Assembly (NCBI RefSeq): GCF_018372875.1 | Contig: NZ_JAHAIF010000008.1 | Span: 25,671-89,670 of the forward strand | Origin: Clostridium sp. | GTDB lineage: Bacteria > Bacillota > Clostridia > Clostridiales > Clostridiaceae | DNA: 64,000 nucleotides | Reading direction: 5' to 3' | Shown: piece by piece, positions 8,460 through 17,716 of the stretch | Layout of the letters: every line of letters starts with the position of its first letter | Position numbering within the stretch: the stretch's first letter is position 1 | Position numbers and translations under genes: made by a program | The notes under the pieces: model-generated | Told to the model about the DNA's origin: nothing | Database searches by the model: none | The model's input: the letters and a program-made list of their open reading frames with translations, nothing else

Positions 8460-10370
8460 ATGAGTATTAAAGTAAAGTTGAATGATGGGTCAATAAGAGA
8501 AGTAGAAGAAAACTTAACTCTTTTAGACCTAGCAAAAAGCATTAACAGAAATCTTGCTAAAAAGGCAATTGTAGGTGAAGTAAATAACACCTTAGTAGAT
8601 TTAAATTATATGCTAAAAGACAATGATGAGGTAAACATTCTAACAGCTGATAATGATAAAGCAATTGAGGTTATTAGACATTCTACCTCCCATATAATGG
8701 CACAAGCAGTAAAAAGGTTGTATAAGGATGCAAAACTAGCAATAGGGCCATCAATAGAAAATGGGTTTTACTATGATTTTGATATTGAGAAGCATTTAAC
8801 TATTGAAGACTTACAAAAGATAGAAAAGGAAATGAATAATATAATTAATGAAAATTTACAATTTGAAAGGTTTGAGGTTTCAAGAGAAGAAGCTCTTAAA
8901 ATTATGGAGGAAAACAATGAATCCTATAAAATAGAACTTATTAATGACTTACCTCAAGGAGAAAAAATATCTCTTTATAGACAAGGAGAATATGTAGACC
9001 TTTGCAGGGGACCACATATACCTTCAACTAAATATGTAAAAGCTTATAAATTAACAAGTGTTAATGGTGCATATTGGAAGGGGGATGAAAAGAATAAAAT
9101 GCTTCAAAGAATTTATGGTGTAGCATTCAAAAATAAGGAATTATTAGAGAAGCATTTAGCCAATATTGAAGAAGCTAAGAAAAGAGATCATAGAAAACTA
9201 GGTAAGGAACTGAAGTTGTTTACTTTTGTTCAAGAAGGCCCAGGATTCCCATTTTTTCTTCCAAAGGGTGTATTTTTAAAAAATAATCTTATAGAATTTT
9301 GGAGAGAGCTTCACAAATTGGCAGGATATGTGGAAGTTGAAACACCTATTATGTTAAATAAGCAGTTATGGGAAACTTCAGGACATTGGTATCATTATAA
9401 AGAAAATATGTATACTTCAATGATAGATGAAGAAGAGTTTGCACTTAAGCCAATGAATTGTCCAGGTGGGATGTTAATTTATAAATCTGAAGCACATTCT
9501 TATAGAGATTTTCCAGTTAGGGTGGGTGAACTTGGAAGAGTTCACAGACATGAACTTTCAGGAGCATTACATGGTCTTATGAGAGTAAGAGCCTTTACAC
9601 AGGATGATGCTCATATATTTATGTTACCTAATCAAATAAAGTCTGAAATCATGGGGGTAGTAAAGCTTATAGATGAAGTATACTCTAAATTTGGTTTTAG
9701 CTATAAGGTTGAGTTATCTACAAGACCAGAGGATTCCATGGGTAGTGATGAAGATTGGAATTTAGCAGAAGGTTCATTAAAGGGGGCATTAGAAGAGTTA
9801 AACCTAGACTATATAATAAACGAAGGTGATGGTGCTTTTTATGGGCCTAAGATTGACTTTCATTTAGAAGATAGCCTAGGAAGAACATGGCAATGTGGAA
9901 CAATTCAATTAGATTTCCAACTTCCTCAAAGATTTAATTTAGATTATATAGGTCAAGATGGTGAAAAGCATAGACCTATTGTAATCCATAGAGTTATTTT
10001 TGGAAGTATTGAAAGATTTATAGGAATTTTAATTGAACATTTTGCAGGAAAATTCCCAACTTGGCTTGCTCCAGTTCAAGTTAAAGTACTACCTATATCA
10101 AATAAGTTTGAAGACTATTCAAATAAAGTAAGGGATATATTAAATGAAGCTGGAATAAGAGTTGAGTTAGATGATAGAGATGAAAAGATAGGTTATAAAA
10201 TAAGGGAAGCAAGAAATGAAAGAGTACCATACATGGTTGTTATAGGTGAAAAGGAAGAATGCTTAAATAAGATATCACTTCGTAGTAGAAAAAATGGTGA
10301 TGAGGGAGTTGTTAATTTATATGAATTAATTTCAAGGATAAATGAGGAAGTAGAAAATAAATCTTTATAG
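8460..10370 (+). CDS. thrS: Threonyl-tRNA synthetase
   Basis: Cytoplasmic class II enzyme that charges tRNA-Thr. 636 residues, full length. Domains: TGS (1-62); the editing domain with the HxxxH pair H74/H78 and the later DLCRGPH block; a class II catalytic core (about 240-530) with the zinc-site Cys in MNCPGGM and motif 2 (RVHRHELSGALHGLMR); and the anticodon-binding domain (about 535-636). RBS GAGGAGG precedes the ATG. Expression is governed by the upstream T-box. No terminator is evident before the small downstream gene, so some cotranscription is likely. Confidence 0.98.
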   Translation: MSIKVKLNDGSIREVEENLTLLDLAKSINRNLAKKAIVGEVNNTLVDLNYMLKDNDEVNILTADNDKAIEVIRHSTSHIMAQAVKRLYKDAKLAIGPSIENGFYYDFDIEKHLTIEDLQKIEKEMNNIINENLQFERFEVSREEALKIMEENNESYKIELINDLPQGEKISLYRQGEYVDLCRGPHIPSTKYVKAYKLTSVNGAYWKGDEKNKMLQRIYGVAFKNKELLEKHLANIEEAKKRDHRKLGKELKLFTFVQEGPGFPFFLPKGVFLKNNLIEFWRELHKLAGYVEVETPIMLNKQLWETSGHWYHYKENMYTSMIDEEEFALKPMNCPGGMLIYKSEAHSYRDFPVRVGELGRVHRHELSGALHGLMRVRAFTQDDAHIFMLPNQIKSEIMGVVKLIDEVYSKFGFSYKVELSTRPEDSMGSDEDWNLAEGSLKGALEELNLDYIINEGDGAFYGPKIDFHLEDSLGRTWQCGTIQLDFQLPQRFNLDYIGQDGEKHRPIVIHRVIFGSIERFIGILIEHFAGKFPTWLAPVQVKVLPISNKFEDYSNKVRDILNEAGIRVELDDRDEKIGYKIREARNERVPYMVVIGEKEECLNKISLRSRKNGDEGVVNLYELISRINEEVENKSL

Positions 10371-10429
10371 GTTGAAAATTAAGAAATATTTTTTGTGAAA
10401 TTGCAAATGCTATTCTTGAGGTGATATAT

Positions 10430-10648
10430 ATGGCAAATAGAATAGTTGAAACAATTAAAAAAAGTGGCGAAATTTCAGATTATGTTTTAAGCAATGGTGA
10501 AACTATTTCAAAAGAAGTAGGGGTAGAAAGAGCTAAAAATGGAGAAATTGAAGGAGTTATTATAGCTCATTCAAGAAAAGGTGAAGAATATTTAAGAACT
10601 AAGCCTGATGGAGAAGAAGGCAACAATCTTTCTTCAATGAATAAATAA
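10430..10648 (+). CDS. DUF3892-type small protein
   Basis: 72 residues from the ATG at 10430, chosen over the GTG at 10421 because that GTG is part of the RBS (GAGGTG). The single compact domain MANRIVETIKKSGEISDYVL followed by a VIIAHSRKGEEYLRTKPDG-like stretch matches the DUF3892 pattern of clostridial and bacillar small proteins of unknown function. The gene sits 60 bases after thrS and ends at a shared bidirectional terminator. Confidence 0.75.
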   Translation: MANRIVETIKKSGEISDYVLSNGETISKEVGVERAKNGEIEGVIIAHSRKGEEYLRTKPDGEEGNNLSSMNK

Positions 10649-10657
10649 TAAAAGAAA

Positions 10658-10687
10658 TGCTCTGCAAATAATTGCAGAGTATTTTTT
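10658..10687. terminator. Bidirectional terminator
   Basis: TGCTCTGCAA pairs with TTGCAGAGTA around ATAA; TTTTTT follows on plus. On minus the stem is followed by a TTTCTTTTA-like tail. It ends both the DUF3892 gene and the 21-residue minus-strand gene. Confidence 0.8.
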
Positions 10688-10689
10688 AA

Positions 10690-10755
10690 TTATCTATTTA
10701 AGTTATTAATTAAATTTACTACTGAACCTGTTAAACCGTAAACTAAAGTTCTCAT
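10690..10755 (-). CDS. Putative 21-residue peptide gene
   Basis: A tiny minus-strand frame starting MRTLVYGLTG and ending NLINNLNR. All signals of a real gene are present: a promoter 27 bases upstream, an AGAAGGT ribosome site about six bases before ATG, and a terminator just after the stop. The peptide is mildly hydrophobic with Arg at each end. No family is recognised; regulatory leader peptide, small membrane-associated protein or type I toxin-like peptide are all open. Confidence 0.45.
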   Translation of the reverse strand: MRTLVYGLTGSVVNLINNLNR

Positions 10756-10780
10756 AAATTTACCTTCTACATATAGTTAT

Positions 10781-10808
10781 ATTTTACCACAAAGCAATTA
10801 GTGGTCAA
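10781..10808 (-). promoter_or_regulatory. SigmaA-type promoter for 21-residue gene
   Basis: On the minus strand TTGACC (10808-10803), a 16-base spacer and TAAAAT (10786-10781). Confidence 0.5.
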
Positions 10809-10875
10809 ACATTCAATTGTTATAATATGGCTTATAGTGTAAAATTAAATTATAATTTAATTTTAGGTGAAGATT

Positions 10876-11286
10876 ATGATTAATAGAAAGTATTTTTCAA
10901 TAAATAGCAAGAGAGATATAGAAATATTAATGGAGGAATACAATTATTTTCATGATAGTTGTATAAGTGAAATTAATTATGAAAGTGGGGCATATGTTAA
11001 TGAGGATTTAAGTATGCAACCCATTAATGATAAAAGAATACTAAAGGTAGTTTTTCAAAGGCAAGGAAATCCAAGAAATTTAGAGATTAAGTTTAATAAA
11101 TTAATTAGATTAAACCTTGTTCCAGAATCAGAAGATTATGATTGTACAATATTTGGAGTAACATTAGAAATTAAAGATGGAAATATATATTGGATAAATG
11201 GGGAAGATATTTCTTTTGATAGAATAGATAGCTATAGGCATTATACTTGGGTTATAGCTAAAGAGGGTGAGTATAGCTTTTATTAA
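10876..11286 (+). CDS. Hypothetical protein
   Basis: 136 residues from the ATG at 10876; the RBS AGGTGA at 10865-10870 rules out the upstream in-frame GTG, which overlaps it. Soluble alpha/beta composition, one HDSCISEINYESG-like stretch near residue 28 and a C-terminal YRHYTWVIAKEGEYSFY. I do not recognise the family. An extended -10 (TGTTATAAT, about 10818-10826) upstream and no strong terminator downstream leave open cotranscription with the acetyltransferase gene. Confidence 0.7.
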   Translation: MINRKYFSINSKRDIEILMEEYNYFHDSCISEINYESGAYVNEDLSMQPINDKRILKVVFQRQGNPRNLEIKFNKLIRLNLVPESEDYDCTIFGVTLEIKDGNIYWINGEDISFDRIDSYRHYTWVIAKEGEYSFY

Positions 11287-11382
11287 TATAAAAGAAAAGG
11301 TTTAGAGGTGTGGAAATGGTTAAGAAACCATGGAGTATAAATGAAAGAATTTTGAAGAATATGATAAAAGGAGATAAGAATT

Positions 11383-11934
11383 ATGACAGAAAGAGAAAAA
11401 ATGATTGCAGGAGAAGCTTATAATCCTGCTGATAAGGAACTAGAATATTTAAGATATAATGCAAGAATACTAACAGAGGAGTATAACAAAACCTCTATTA
11501 GAGACAAGGAAAAAAGAAGTGAACTATTAAAAAAGTTGTTTGGATCAACAGGTGAAAATATTTATATTGAACCTAATTTTAATTGCGATTATGGATGTAA
11601 TATACATGTAGGAGAGAATTTTTATGCAAATTATAACTGCGTATTTTTAGATGTTTGTGAAATAAGAATTGGGGATAATTGCTTTGTAGCTCCACAGGTT
11701 GGAATATATACAGCAACCCATCCTCTAGATCATCAGGAAAGAATTAGTGGAACAGAGTTTGGGAAACCTATAACAATAGGAGACAATTGTTGGATAGGAG
11801 GTAGCGCTACAATAGTTCCTGGAGTTACTTTAGGAAATAATGTTGTAGTTGCTGCTGGTGCTGTAGTCACTAAGAGCTTTGGAGACAATGTTGTAATTGG
11901 TGGGAATCCTGCTAAAATCATAAAGGAATTATAA
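11383..11934 (+). CDS. maa: Maltose/galactoside O-acetyltransferase (hexapeptide family)
   Basis: 183 residues, the usual length of LacA/Maa/NodL enzymes, trimeric left-handed beta-helix acetyl-CoA transferases acting on sugars. An N-terminal Mac domain ([20 protein letters not shown]) leads into hexapeptide repeats. The catalytic histidine is in YTATHPLD, and the C-terminal coils [17 protein letters not shown] and [11 protein letters not shown] end in [20 protein letters not shown] precedes the ATG. Such enzymes acetylate non-metabolisable sugars for detoxification; the exact acceptor is unknown. It ends at its own terminator. Confidence 0.9.
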   Translation: MTEREKMIAGEAYNPADKELEYLRYNARILTEEYNKTSIRDKEKRSELLKKLFGSTGENIYIEPNFNCDYGCNIHVGENFYANYNCVFLDVCEIRIGDNCFVAPQVGIYTATHPLDHQERISGTEFGKPITIGDNCWIGGSATIVPGVTLGNNVVVAAGAVVTKSFGDNVVIGGNPAKIIKEL

Positions 11935-11970
11935 AAGCTATGGAAAGTTTAATCTTTCCATAGCTTTTTA
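11935..11970 (+). terminator. Rho-independent terminator of acetyltransferase
   Basis: A perfect 13-pair stem (AAGCTATGGAAAG with CTTTCCATAGCTT), six-base loop, then TTTTA. Confidence 0.85.
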
Positions 11971-12164
11971 ATATTTGAAAGATAATTTTAGAAGATAGAA
12001 TCTATTAAGGATTATAAAAGTAAAATATTTAGAATTTAAATCAACAAAATTACTTTTAATCATGTATATGGAAAAATATATGGTATAATTATACATATGA
12101 ATATTTATATATTTTTATATTTATATGTTTATTTCTTTATTTGTTTATTGGTAGGTGAATAATT

Positions 12165-12926
12165 ATGGTTGGAGTATATTTTAGTGGAACAGGTAATACA
12201 AGATACTGTCTTGAGAAATTTTTAAGTGAATACCAGGGGGATGGGAAGAGTTTCTCCGTTGAAGATCCAAATATAATAAATGTCATTAGAGAAAATAAAG
12301 ATATTGTATTTGCGTATCCAATATATTTTAGCAATTTGCCTAAAATAGTTAGAGATTTTATAGAAATAAACCAGAAAGAGTTTAATGGAAAAAATATTTT
12401 TATTATATCAACCATGGGATTATTTAGTGGTGATGGAGCAGGATGTTCAGCTCGTTTATTAAAAAAATATGGAGCCAATATATTAGGTGGGTTACATTTA
12501 AAGATGCCTGATTGTATTGGTGATAAAAAGGTATTGAAAAAATCCTTAGAAGAAAATAAAGCTATAGTAAAAGAGGCTGAAGAAAAGATAAAAGAATGTG
12601 CTAATAAATTTAAAGCTGGAGTGCCTTTAAAGGAAGGATTAGGTTTTAGATATCATATAGTTGGTTTATTTGGTCAGAGATTATGGTTTTATAATAAGAC
12701 TAAGAGTTATACTGACAAGTTTAAAATTATAAGTGAAAAATGTGTTGGATGTGGTAAATGTGTTGCAGTATGTCCAATGAATAATATTGAATTAGATAAT
12801 GATAAGGCTAAAGGGAAAGGCAAGTGTACAATGTGTTACCGTTGCTTTAGTAATTGTCCAAAGCAAGCAATTACAATTTTAGGAAAAGAAGTTCAAGAGC
12901 AATGTAAGATTGAGAAGTATATATAA
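12165..12926 (+). CDS. EFR1-type flavodoxin-ferredoxin fusion protein
   Basis: 253 residues. The N-terminal flavodoxin-like domain (1 to about 150) starts with the FMN phosphate loop FSGTGNTR. The C-terminal domain carries two [4Fe-4S] motifs, CVGCGKCVAVCP and CTMCYRCFSNCP (about 193-235). This is the EFR1 ferrodoxin family of anaerobes, cytoplasmic electron carriers of unassigned partner. RBS GGTGAATA. An AT-rich stretch of about 190 bases upstream holds the promoter; downstream is a bidirectional terminator. Confidence 0.9.
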   Translation: MVGVYFSGTGNTRYCLEKFLSEYQGDGKSFSVEDPNIINVIRENKDIVFAYPIYFSNLPKIVRDFIEINQKEFNGKNIFIISTMGLFSGDGAGCSARLLKKYGANILGGLHLKMPDCIGDKKVLKKSLEENKAIVKEAEEKIKECANKFKAGVPLKEGLGFRYHIVGLFGQRLWFYNKTKSYTDKFKIISEKCVGCGKCVAVCPMNNIELDNDKAKGKGKCTMCYRCFSNCPKQAITILGKEVQEQCKIEKYI

Positions 12927-13004
12927 TAAGAAATCATGTTATTATATACAATAACTATTATGCTTGGTATAAGATATGTAGTTGTGATTTTTTCACTAAT
13001 GAAA

Positions 13005-13045
13005 GAAGGGATTTAGCTTATTTTTGTGCTAAATCCCCTCTTTTA
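13005..13045. terminator. Bidirectional terminator
   Basis: GGGATTTAGC (13008-13017) pairs perfectly with GCTAAATCCC (13028-13037); T-rich on both outer sides. Separates two converging genes. Confidence 0.8.
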
Positions 13046-13051
13046 TTACTT

Positions 13052-13333
13052 TTAGTAAAGTCCTGTTAGAATTATAAAGCATAGAATACTAAGAATTACT
13101 GTTATAGTAATAAAACAATTCTTTATGATATTTATATTATAGGCATTCTTAGCTTTTAAATATAAATTAATATCTTCTATATCTAAATTAGTGTCATCTA
13201 TTTTAATATATGAATTAAATAATTCATCATATAAAACATCATCAGCCTTTAAAGTTTCAGAGTCAGCATCCTTTGGTAGCTTTTCCCCCTTAAGATACTC
13301 TAATTTCCATAGGTAAAAAGTAGCTTTTCTCAT
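13052..13333 (-). CDS. Small C-terminally anchored membrane protein
   Basis: 93 residues: a charged soluble N-terminal part of about 65 residues and one hydrophobic C-terminal helix (IIKNCFITITVILSILCFII), i.e. a tail anchor with the bulk in the cytoplasm. Family not recognised. RBS GGGGGATA before ATG. It lies downstream of the ABC exporter pair on the same strand, 70 bases from it, and could be a last member of that operon. Confidence 0.65.
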   Translation of the reverse strand: MRKATFYLWKLEYLKGEKLPKDADSETLKADDVLYDELFNSYIKIDDTNLDIEDINLYLKAKNAYNINIIKNCFITITVILSILCFIILTGLY

Positions 13334-13403
13334 AAATATCCCCCATATGTTTTTCTTTCATTATAGAATTAATAATATTACTTGTAAATAGCTTTCACTA
13401 AGC

Positions 13404-15287
13404 CTATTCTAATTCAAAAGCTCCAGTATAGAGTTGATAATATTTTCCTTTTTCCTTGATTAAAGATTCATGACTACCACGTTCAATAATTCTTCCTTTT
13501 TCAAGAACCATAATAACATCTGAATTCTTAACAGTTGAAAGTCTGTGAGCAATAACAAAAACAGTTCTACCTTCCATAAGTGAATCCATTCCCCTTTGAA
13601 CTATAGCCTCTGTATGAGTATCAATAGAAGAAGTAGCTTCATCTAGAATCATAACAGGTGGATCAGCAACAGCAGCACGTGCAATTGAAATAAGTTGTCT
13701 TTGACCTTGAGATAGATCACTTCCATCTCCAGAGATGATAGTATTATAGCCATTAGGTAACATTCTTATAAATCCATCTGCATTAGCTAATTTAGCAGCT
13801 TGTATACATTCTTCATCAGAAGCATCAAGTCTACCATAACGAATATTTTCCATAACTGTTCCTGTAAATAGGTTAACATCTTGAAGAACAATACCTAAGG
13901 ATCTTCTTAAGTCATCCTTCTTAATCTTATTTATATTAATTCCATCATATCTAATCTTACCATCAGCAATATCATAAAATCTATTAATTAAATTAGTTAT
14001 TGTTGTCTTACCAGCACCTGTTGCACCAACAAAGGCTATTTTTTGTCCAGGTTCTGCATATAGGGATATATTGTGAAGAACTATCTTTTCTTCATTATAC
14101 CCAAAGTCTACATCAAAGAATCTAACTTCACCTTTAAGTTCTGTATAAGTAACAGTTCCATCACTATGAGGATGTTTCCAAGCCCAATGATGACTATGAT
14201 CCTTAGTTTCTATAAGCTCACCATTTACCTTGTTTACATTTACTAAAGTAACGTATCCTTCATCTTCTTCCCACTTTTCATCTATTAGTTCAAATATTCT
14301 TCCGGCACCTGCAATGGCCATTACAATTGAACTTAATTGCTGAGAAACTTGGCTAAGAGGCATAATAAAGCTTCTTGAAAGTTGTAAGAAGGAAGCAATC
14401 ATACCTAAGGTTAAAGTTCCAACTCCACTTAGACTTACATTAGTAACACCTAGAATGGCAAGTCCACCTCCTACAATAGCCATGGAAACATAAAGAATAT
14501 ATCCCATATTATTCATTAAAGGTCCAAGCATATTTGCAAATCTGTTAGCTTCAGTAGCATTTTTACATAGCTCTTCATTCTTTTGGTTAAACACTTCTTT
14601 TGCTTTATCTTCATGGCAAAATACCTTAACAACCTTTTGACCATTTATCATTTCTTCAATATAACCATTAACATCCCCAAGAGATTTTTGTTGGCTTACA
14701 AAGTATTTACTAGATTTACTTGTAATATTTCCAACAACCTTAAGAATAATAAAGGTAAATAGAACAACAAAAATAGTTAACCAAAGGCTTAATGTAAGCA
14801 TTGAGACAAATACAGCTATAATAGTTACCACAGAGGAGAATAGCTGAGGAATAGATTGTGTAAGCATTTGTCTTAAGGTATCAGTATCATTTGTGTAGTG
14901 ACTCATAATATCACCATGAGAGTGAGTATCAAAATATCTTATAGGAAGTTTCTGCATTTTCTCAAACATTTCATCCCTTATTTCTTTAAGTACTCCCTGT
15001 GCAATAACAACCATAACTCTGTTATAAAATAGGGTAGCAATAACACCTATTAAATAAATTCCAGCCATTATAAGAATTAATCTAGCTAGTCCTGAAAAGT
15101 CAGGCACAGCCTCAAGTAAAAGGGGAGTGATATAGTCATCTATAAGTGTCTTTAGGAATAAAGTAGATACAACACTTGCTACAGCGCTTAGTAATATACT
15201 AACTAAAACAAAAATAAATTGTATTCTATACTTACTTATATATGAAAGAAGCCTTTTCAGTGTTTTTGAGTCTGCTTTTTTACTCAT
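13404..15287 (-). CDS. Multidrug-type ABC exporter, subunit with catalytic Glu
   Basis: 627 residues from ATG 15287 (RBS GGAGG eight bases upstream; the GTG at 15293 is too close to it). An ABCB-type half transporter: six membrane helices (about 15-330), then an ATPase with Walker A GATGAGKTT, signature LSQGQRQL, Walker B VMILDEATSSID with the catalytic Glu and the switch His in IAHRLS. The nucleotide-binding domain has an inserted His-rich loop (DHSHHWAWKHPHSD). It overlaps the partner gene by eight bases, so the two are made together as a heterodimer of the BmrC/BmrD type. Substrate unknown. Confidence 0.92.
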   Translation of the reverse strand: MSKKADSKTLKRLLSYISKYRIQFIFVLVSILLSAVASVVSTLFLKTLIDDYITPLLLEAVPDFSGLARLILIMAGIYLIGVIATLFYNRVMVVIAQGVLKEIRDEMFEKMQKLPIRYFDTHSHGDIMSHYTNDTDTLRQMLTQSIPQLFSSVVTIIAVFVSMLTLSLWLTIFVVLFTFIILKVVGNITSKSSKYFVSQQKSLGDVNGYIEEMINGQKVVKVFCHEDKAKEVFNQKNEELCKNATEANRFANMLGPLMNNMGYILYVSMAIVGGGLAILGVTNVSLSGVGTLTLGMIASFLQLSRSFIMPLSQVSQQLSSIVMAIAGAGRIFELIDEKWEEDEGYVTLVNVNKVNGELIETKDHSHHWAWKHPHSDGTVTYTELKGEVRFFDVDFGYNEEKIVLHNISLYAEPGQKIAFVGATGAGKTTITNLINRFYDIADGKIRYDGININKIKKDDLRRSLGIVLQDVNLFTGTVMENIRYGRLDASDEECIQAAKLANADGFIRMLPNGYNTIISGDGSDLSQGQRQLISIARAAVADPPVMILDEATSSIDTHTEAIVQRGMDSLMEGRTVFVIAHRLSTVKNSDVIMVLEKGRIIERGSHESLIKEKGKYYQLYTGAFELE

Positions 15288-17031
15288 TGTCACTTCCTCC
15301 CTTCATTTGTGATTCATAAACTTCTTTGTAAATTTCGCTTGTTTTTAATAGTTCTTCATGGGTACCAATTGCAGCAACATTACCATCATCCATTACAATA
15401 ATCTTATCTGAATCTTGTATAGAAGAAACTCTTTGAGCAATTATAACCTTAGTTGTATTTGGTATTTCTTCTTTAAAGGCTTTCCTAATTAAAGCATCTG
15501 TCTTAGTATCAACAGCAGAAGTAGAGTCATCTAAAATTAATATTTTAGGCTTCTTTAACAGAGCACGTGCAATACATAGACGTTGTTTTTGACCACCTGA
15601 CACATTAGTACCACCTTGTTCAATATAAGTATCATATCCCTTAGGGAATGTTTCAATAAAGGAATGAGCTTCTGCTAATTTACAAGCACGAATAAGCTCT
15701 TCATCTGTAGCATTTTCATTACCCCAACGTAGATTTTCTTTAATGGTTCCAGAGAATAACACATTTTTTTGAAGTACAACTGCAACTTCATTTCTAAGTG
15801 TTTCAATATCATAATCTCTAACATCAATTCCGCCAACCTTAACTGAACCACCAGTTACATCATAAAGTCTTGGTATAAGTTGAATTAGAGAAGATTTAGA
15901 GGAACCTGTTCCCCCTAAAATACCAACTGTATCACCAGAATTTATCTTAATGTTGATATTATTTAAGCAAAGCTTGTCTGCATTTTTTGAATAAGAGAAA
16001 TTAACGTTTTTAAATTCTATATCACCATTATTTACTGTCATAACAGGTGAAGTTGGGTTCTTTAAATCTATCTCTTCATCTAATACTTCTACAATTCTTT
16101 CTGCAGATGCCCTTGATATTGTAATCATAACTATAACCATTGAAAGCATCATAAGGCTTGAAAGAATTTGGGTAGCATAGCTTAATAAGCTCATAAGTTC
16201 ACCAGTACTTAAACCTAAATTAGCATCACCACCAGAAGCTACAATAGCTCTTGCTCCAAACCATGAAATAAATATGGTAGTAGCATACATACAAAGCTGC
16301 ATAAGTGGAGCATTATAAGATACAGTTTTTTCTGCCTTAGAGAAATCTTTGTAAATTTCATTAGATACATCTTCAAACTTATCTATTTCAAAATCTTCAC
16401 GTACAAAGGATTTAACAACTCTTATTCCATGTAGATTTTCTTGTACAATACTGTTTAACTTATCATAAGTTTTAAAAACTCTTTTAAAAATAGGATGAAC
16501 CCTTGTCATAACAAACCATAATCCTACACCTAAAACTGGTACAGTTACTAAGAATATTAGTGATAACTTTATATCGATAGTAAATGCAGCAAAAAGTGAA
16601 AATATGAGCATTATTGGTGCTCTAACTGCCATACGTATTATCATTTGATATGAATTTTGGACATTAGTTACATCTGTTGTAAGTCTTGTTACAATGCTTG
16701 CAGTAGAGAATTTATCAATATTTGAGAAGGAATAATCCTGTACCTTGTAGTACATATCCTTTCTAAGGTTCTTTGCAAATCCAGCTGAAGCAATGGCAGC
16801 CTTTTGACCAGACATTATCCCAAAAAATAATGAAATAGCTGCAGAAATAAGTAATGCTATGCCCATCTTTAGAATAAAAGGCATATTTCCTTGATCTATT
16901 CCATAATCAATTAGATTAGCCATAAGGATAGGAATAACAACTTCCATAGTTACTTCAAAGCACATAAAAATTGCAGATAAAATAGAATCTTTTTTAAATT
17001 CTCTAATGCTTTGTGCTAACTTTTTTATCAT
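15280..17031 (-). CDS. Multidrug-type ABC exporter, subunit with degenerate site
   Basis: 583 residues from ATG 17031, chosen because GGAGG lies seven bases before it; the upstream in-frame start at 17064 lacks a site. Six-helix ABC exporter domain, then an ATPase with Walker A GGTGSSKSS, signature VSGGQKQR and Walker B ILILDDSTSAVD. Asp replaces the catalytic Glu and Gln replaces the switch His (IIAQRVS), the hallmark of the degenerate half of heterodimeric exporters. Its promoter carries the MarR-type palindrome at 17083-17102. Confidence 0.92.
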   Translation of the reverse strand: MIKKLAQSIREFKKDSILSAIFMCFEVTMEVVIPILMANLIDYGIDQGNMPFILKMGIALLISAAISLFFGIMSGQKAAIASAGFAKNLRKDMYYKVQDYSFSNIDKFSTASIVTRLTTDVTNVQNSYQMIIRMAVRAPIMLIFSLFAAFTIDIKLSLIFLVTVPVLGVGLWFVMTRVHPIFKRVFKTYDKLNSIVQENLHGIRVVKSFVREDFEIDKFEDVSNEIYKDFSKAEKTVSYNAPLMQLCMYATTIFISWFGARAIVASGGDANLGLSTGELMSLLSYATQILSSLMMLSMVIVMITISRASAERIVEVLDEEIDLKNPTSPVMTVNNGDIEFKNVNFSYSKNADKLCLNNINIKINSGDTVGILGGTGSSKSSLIQLIPRLYDVTGGSVKVGGIDVRDYDIETLRNEVAVVLQKNVLFSGTIKENLRWGNENATDEELIRACKLAEAHSFIETFPKGYDTYIEQGGTNVSGGQKQRLCIARALLKKPKILILDDSTSAVDTKTDALIRKAFKEEIPNTTKVIIAQRVSSIQDSDKIIVMDDGNVAAIGTHEELLKTSEIYKEVYESQMKGGSDNE

Positions 17032-17082
17032 ATGATTACCTCCTGTGTTAATTAGTTGTTGCATATAGTTTATAATGGAAAC

Positions 17083-17102
17083 AATGTTTGATATCCAACA
17101 TT
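17083..17102. promoter_or_regulatory. MarR-type operator at ABC exporter promoter
   Basis: AATGTTTGATATCCAACATT is a 20-bp palindrome broken at one symmetric pair only. It overlaps the likely -35 (TTGGAT, minus strand) about 18 bases from TATAAA. The same TGTTTGATAT-CAACA core occurs upstream of the marR gene. Confidence 0.65.
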
Positions 17103-17113
17103 ATCTACAAATA

Positions 17114-17137
17114 AAAAAGTCGATAATTACGACTTTT
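17114..17137 (-). terminator. Terminator of marR
   Basis: AAAAGTCG/CGACTTTT stem with loop TAATTAT directly abutting the marR stop codon, so the ABC genes depend on their own promoter or on readthrough. Confidence 0.65.
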
Positions 17138-17567
17138 ATTGAAGGTTGTTTTTCATTCTTTCAATATAAGATTGTAGAGTTTCTAGTTCTTCATCTGAAA
17201 ATCCCTTAGTTAAAAGTTTTTCTATTGTTTCCTTATCTTCATTGATAAGCTCTGATATTTTACTAGCCTTAGGAGTTAATACCAACTTTTTTAATCTACC
17301 ATCATAAGGAACAGAATGTCTTTCTACAAGTCCTTTTTGAACCATTAAGTTTACAACCTTAGAAGCAGTAGAACGAGTAACACCAAATTCTTCTTCTAGG
17401 TCTTTTTGAAACACATCTCTATCTAAATTGTGAGATAAATAAGTTATAATCCAGCCATTAGTACCAGTTATTTGATCCACAATTTTTTTATTTAAATGTT
17501 TATCTATATACCTTTTAATCATGTTGTTTAAGCCCCTAAGTTCAATTCCAATCTTACTATATTTCAC
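17136..17567 (-). CDS. MarR family transcriptional regulator
   Basis: 143 residues, GTG start with AGAAGG upstream. Winged-helix core: recognition helix region FGVTRSTASKVVNLMVQKGL, wing RHSVPYDGRLKKLVLTPKA, and dimerisation helices at both ends. It probably represses itself and the adjacent exporter genes; this is supported by the same palindrome in both promoters. The ligand is probably a compound exported by the pump. Confidence 0.9.
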   Translation of the reverse strand: MKYSKIGIELRGLNNMIKRYIDKHLNKKIVDQITGTNGWIITYLSHNLDRDVFQKDLEEEFGVTRSTASKVVNLMVQKGLVERHSVPYDGRLKKLVLTPKASKISELINEDKETIEKLLTKGFSDEELETLQSYIERMKNNLQ

Positions 17568-17598
17568 TAAAAAACCTTCTTTCTAAACTGTAGCATAT

Positions 17599-17622
17599 AC
17601 AACTGTTTGATATACAACAATT
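17599..17622. promoter_or_regulatory. MarR-type operator at marR promoter
   Basis: TGTTTGATATACAACA matches the core at 17083-17102 at nearly every position. On the minus strand it overlaps TTGTTG-N17-TATGCT, the likely marR promoter. Confidence 0.6.
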
Positions 17623-17716
17623 ATAGTGAAAAAACTTTTAATAATCAATAAAAATTATATATTATTATATAGAATATTGTTAACACCTTTATGTTATAAT
17701 TTACCTAAATAGTTAA

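Noticed and set aside
11316-11423. 35-codon frame starting [20 protein letters not shown] before the O-acetyltransferase
   Set aside because: It overlaps the real gene in another frame and ends without any coherent domain, although an AGAGGTG site precedes it.
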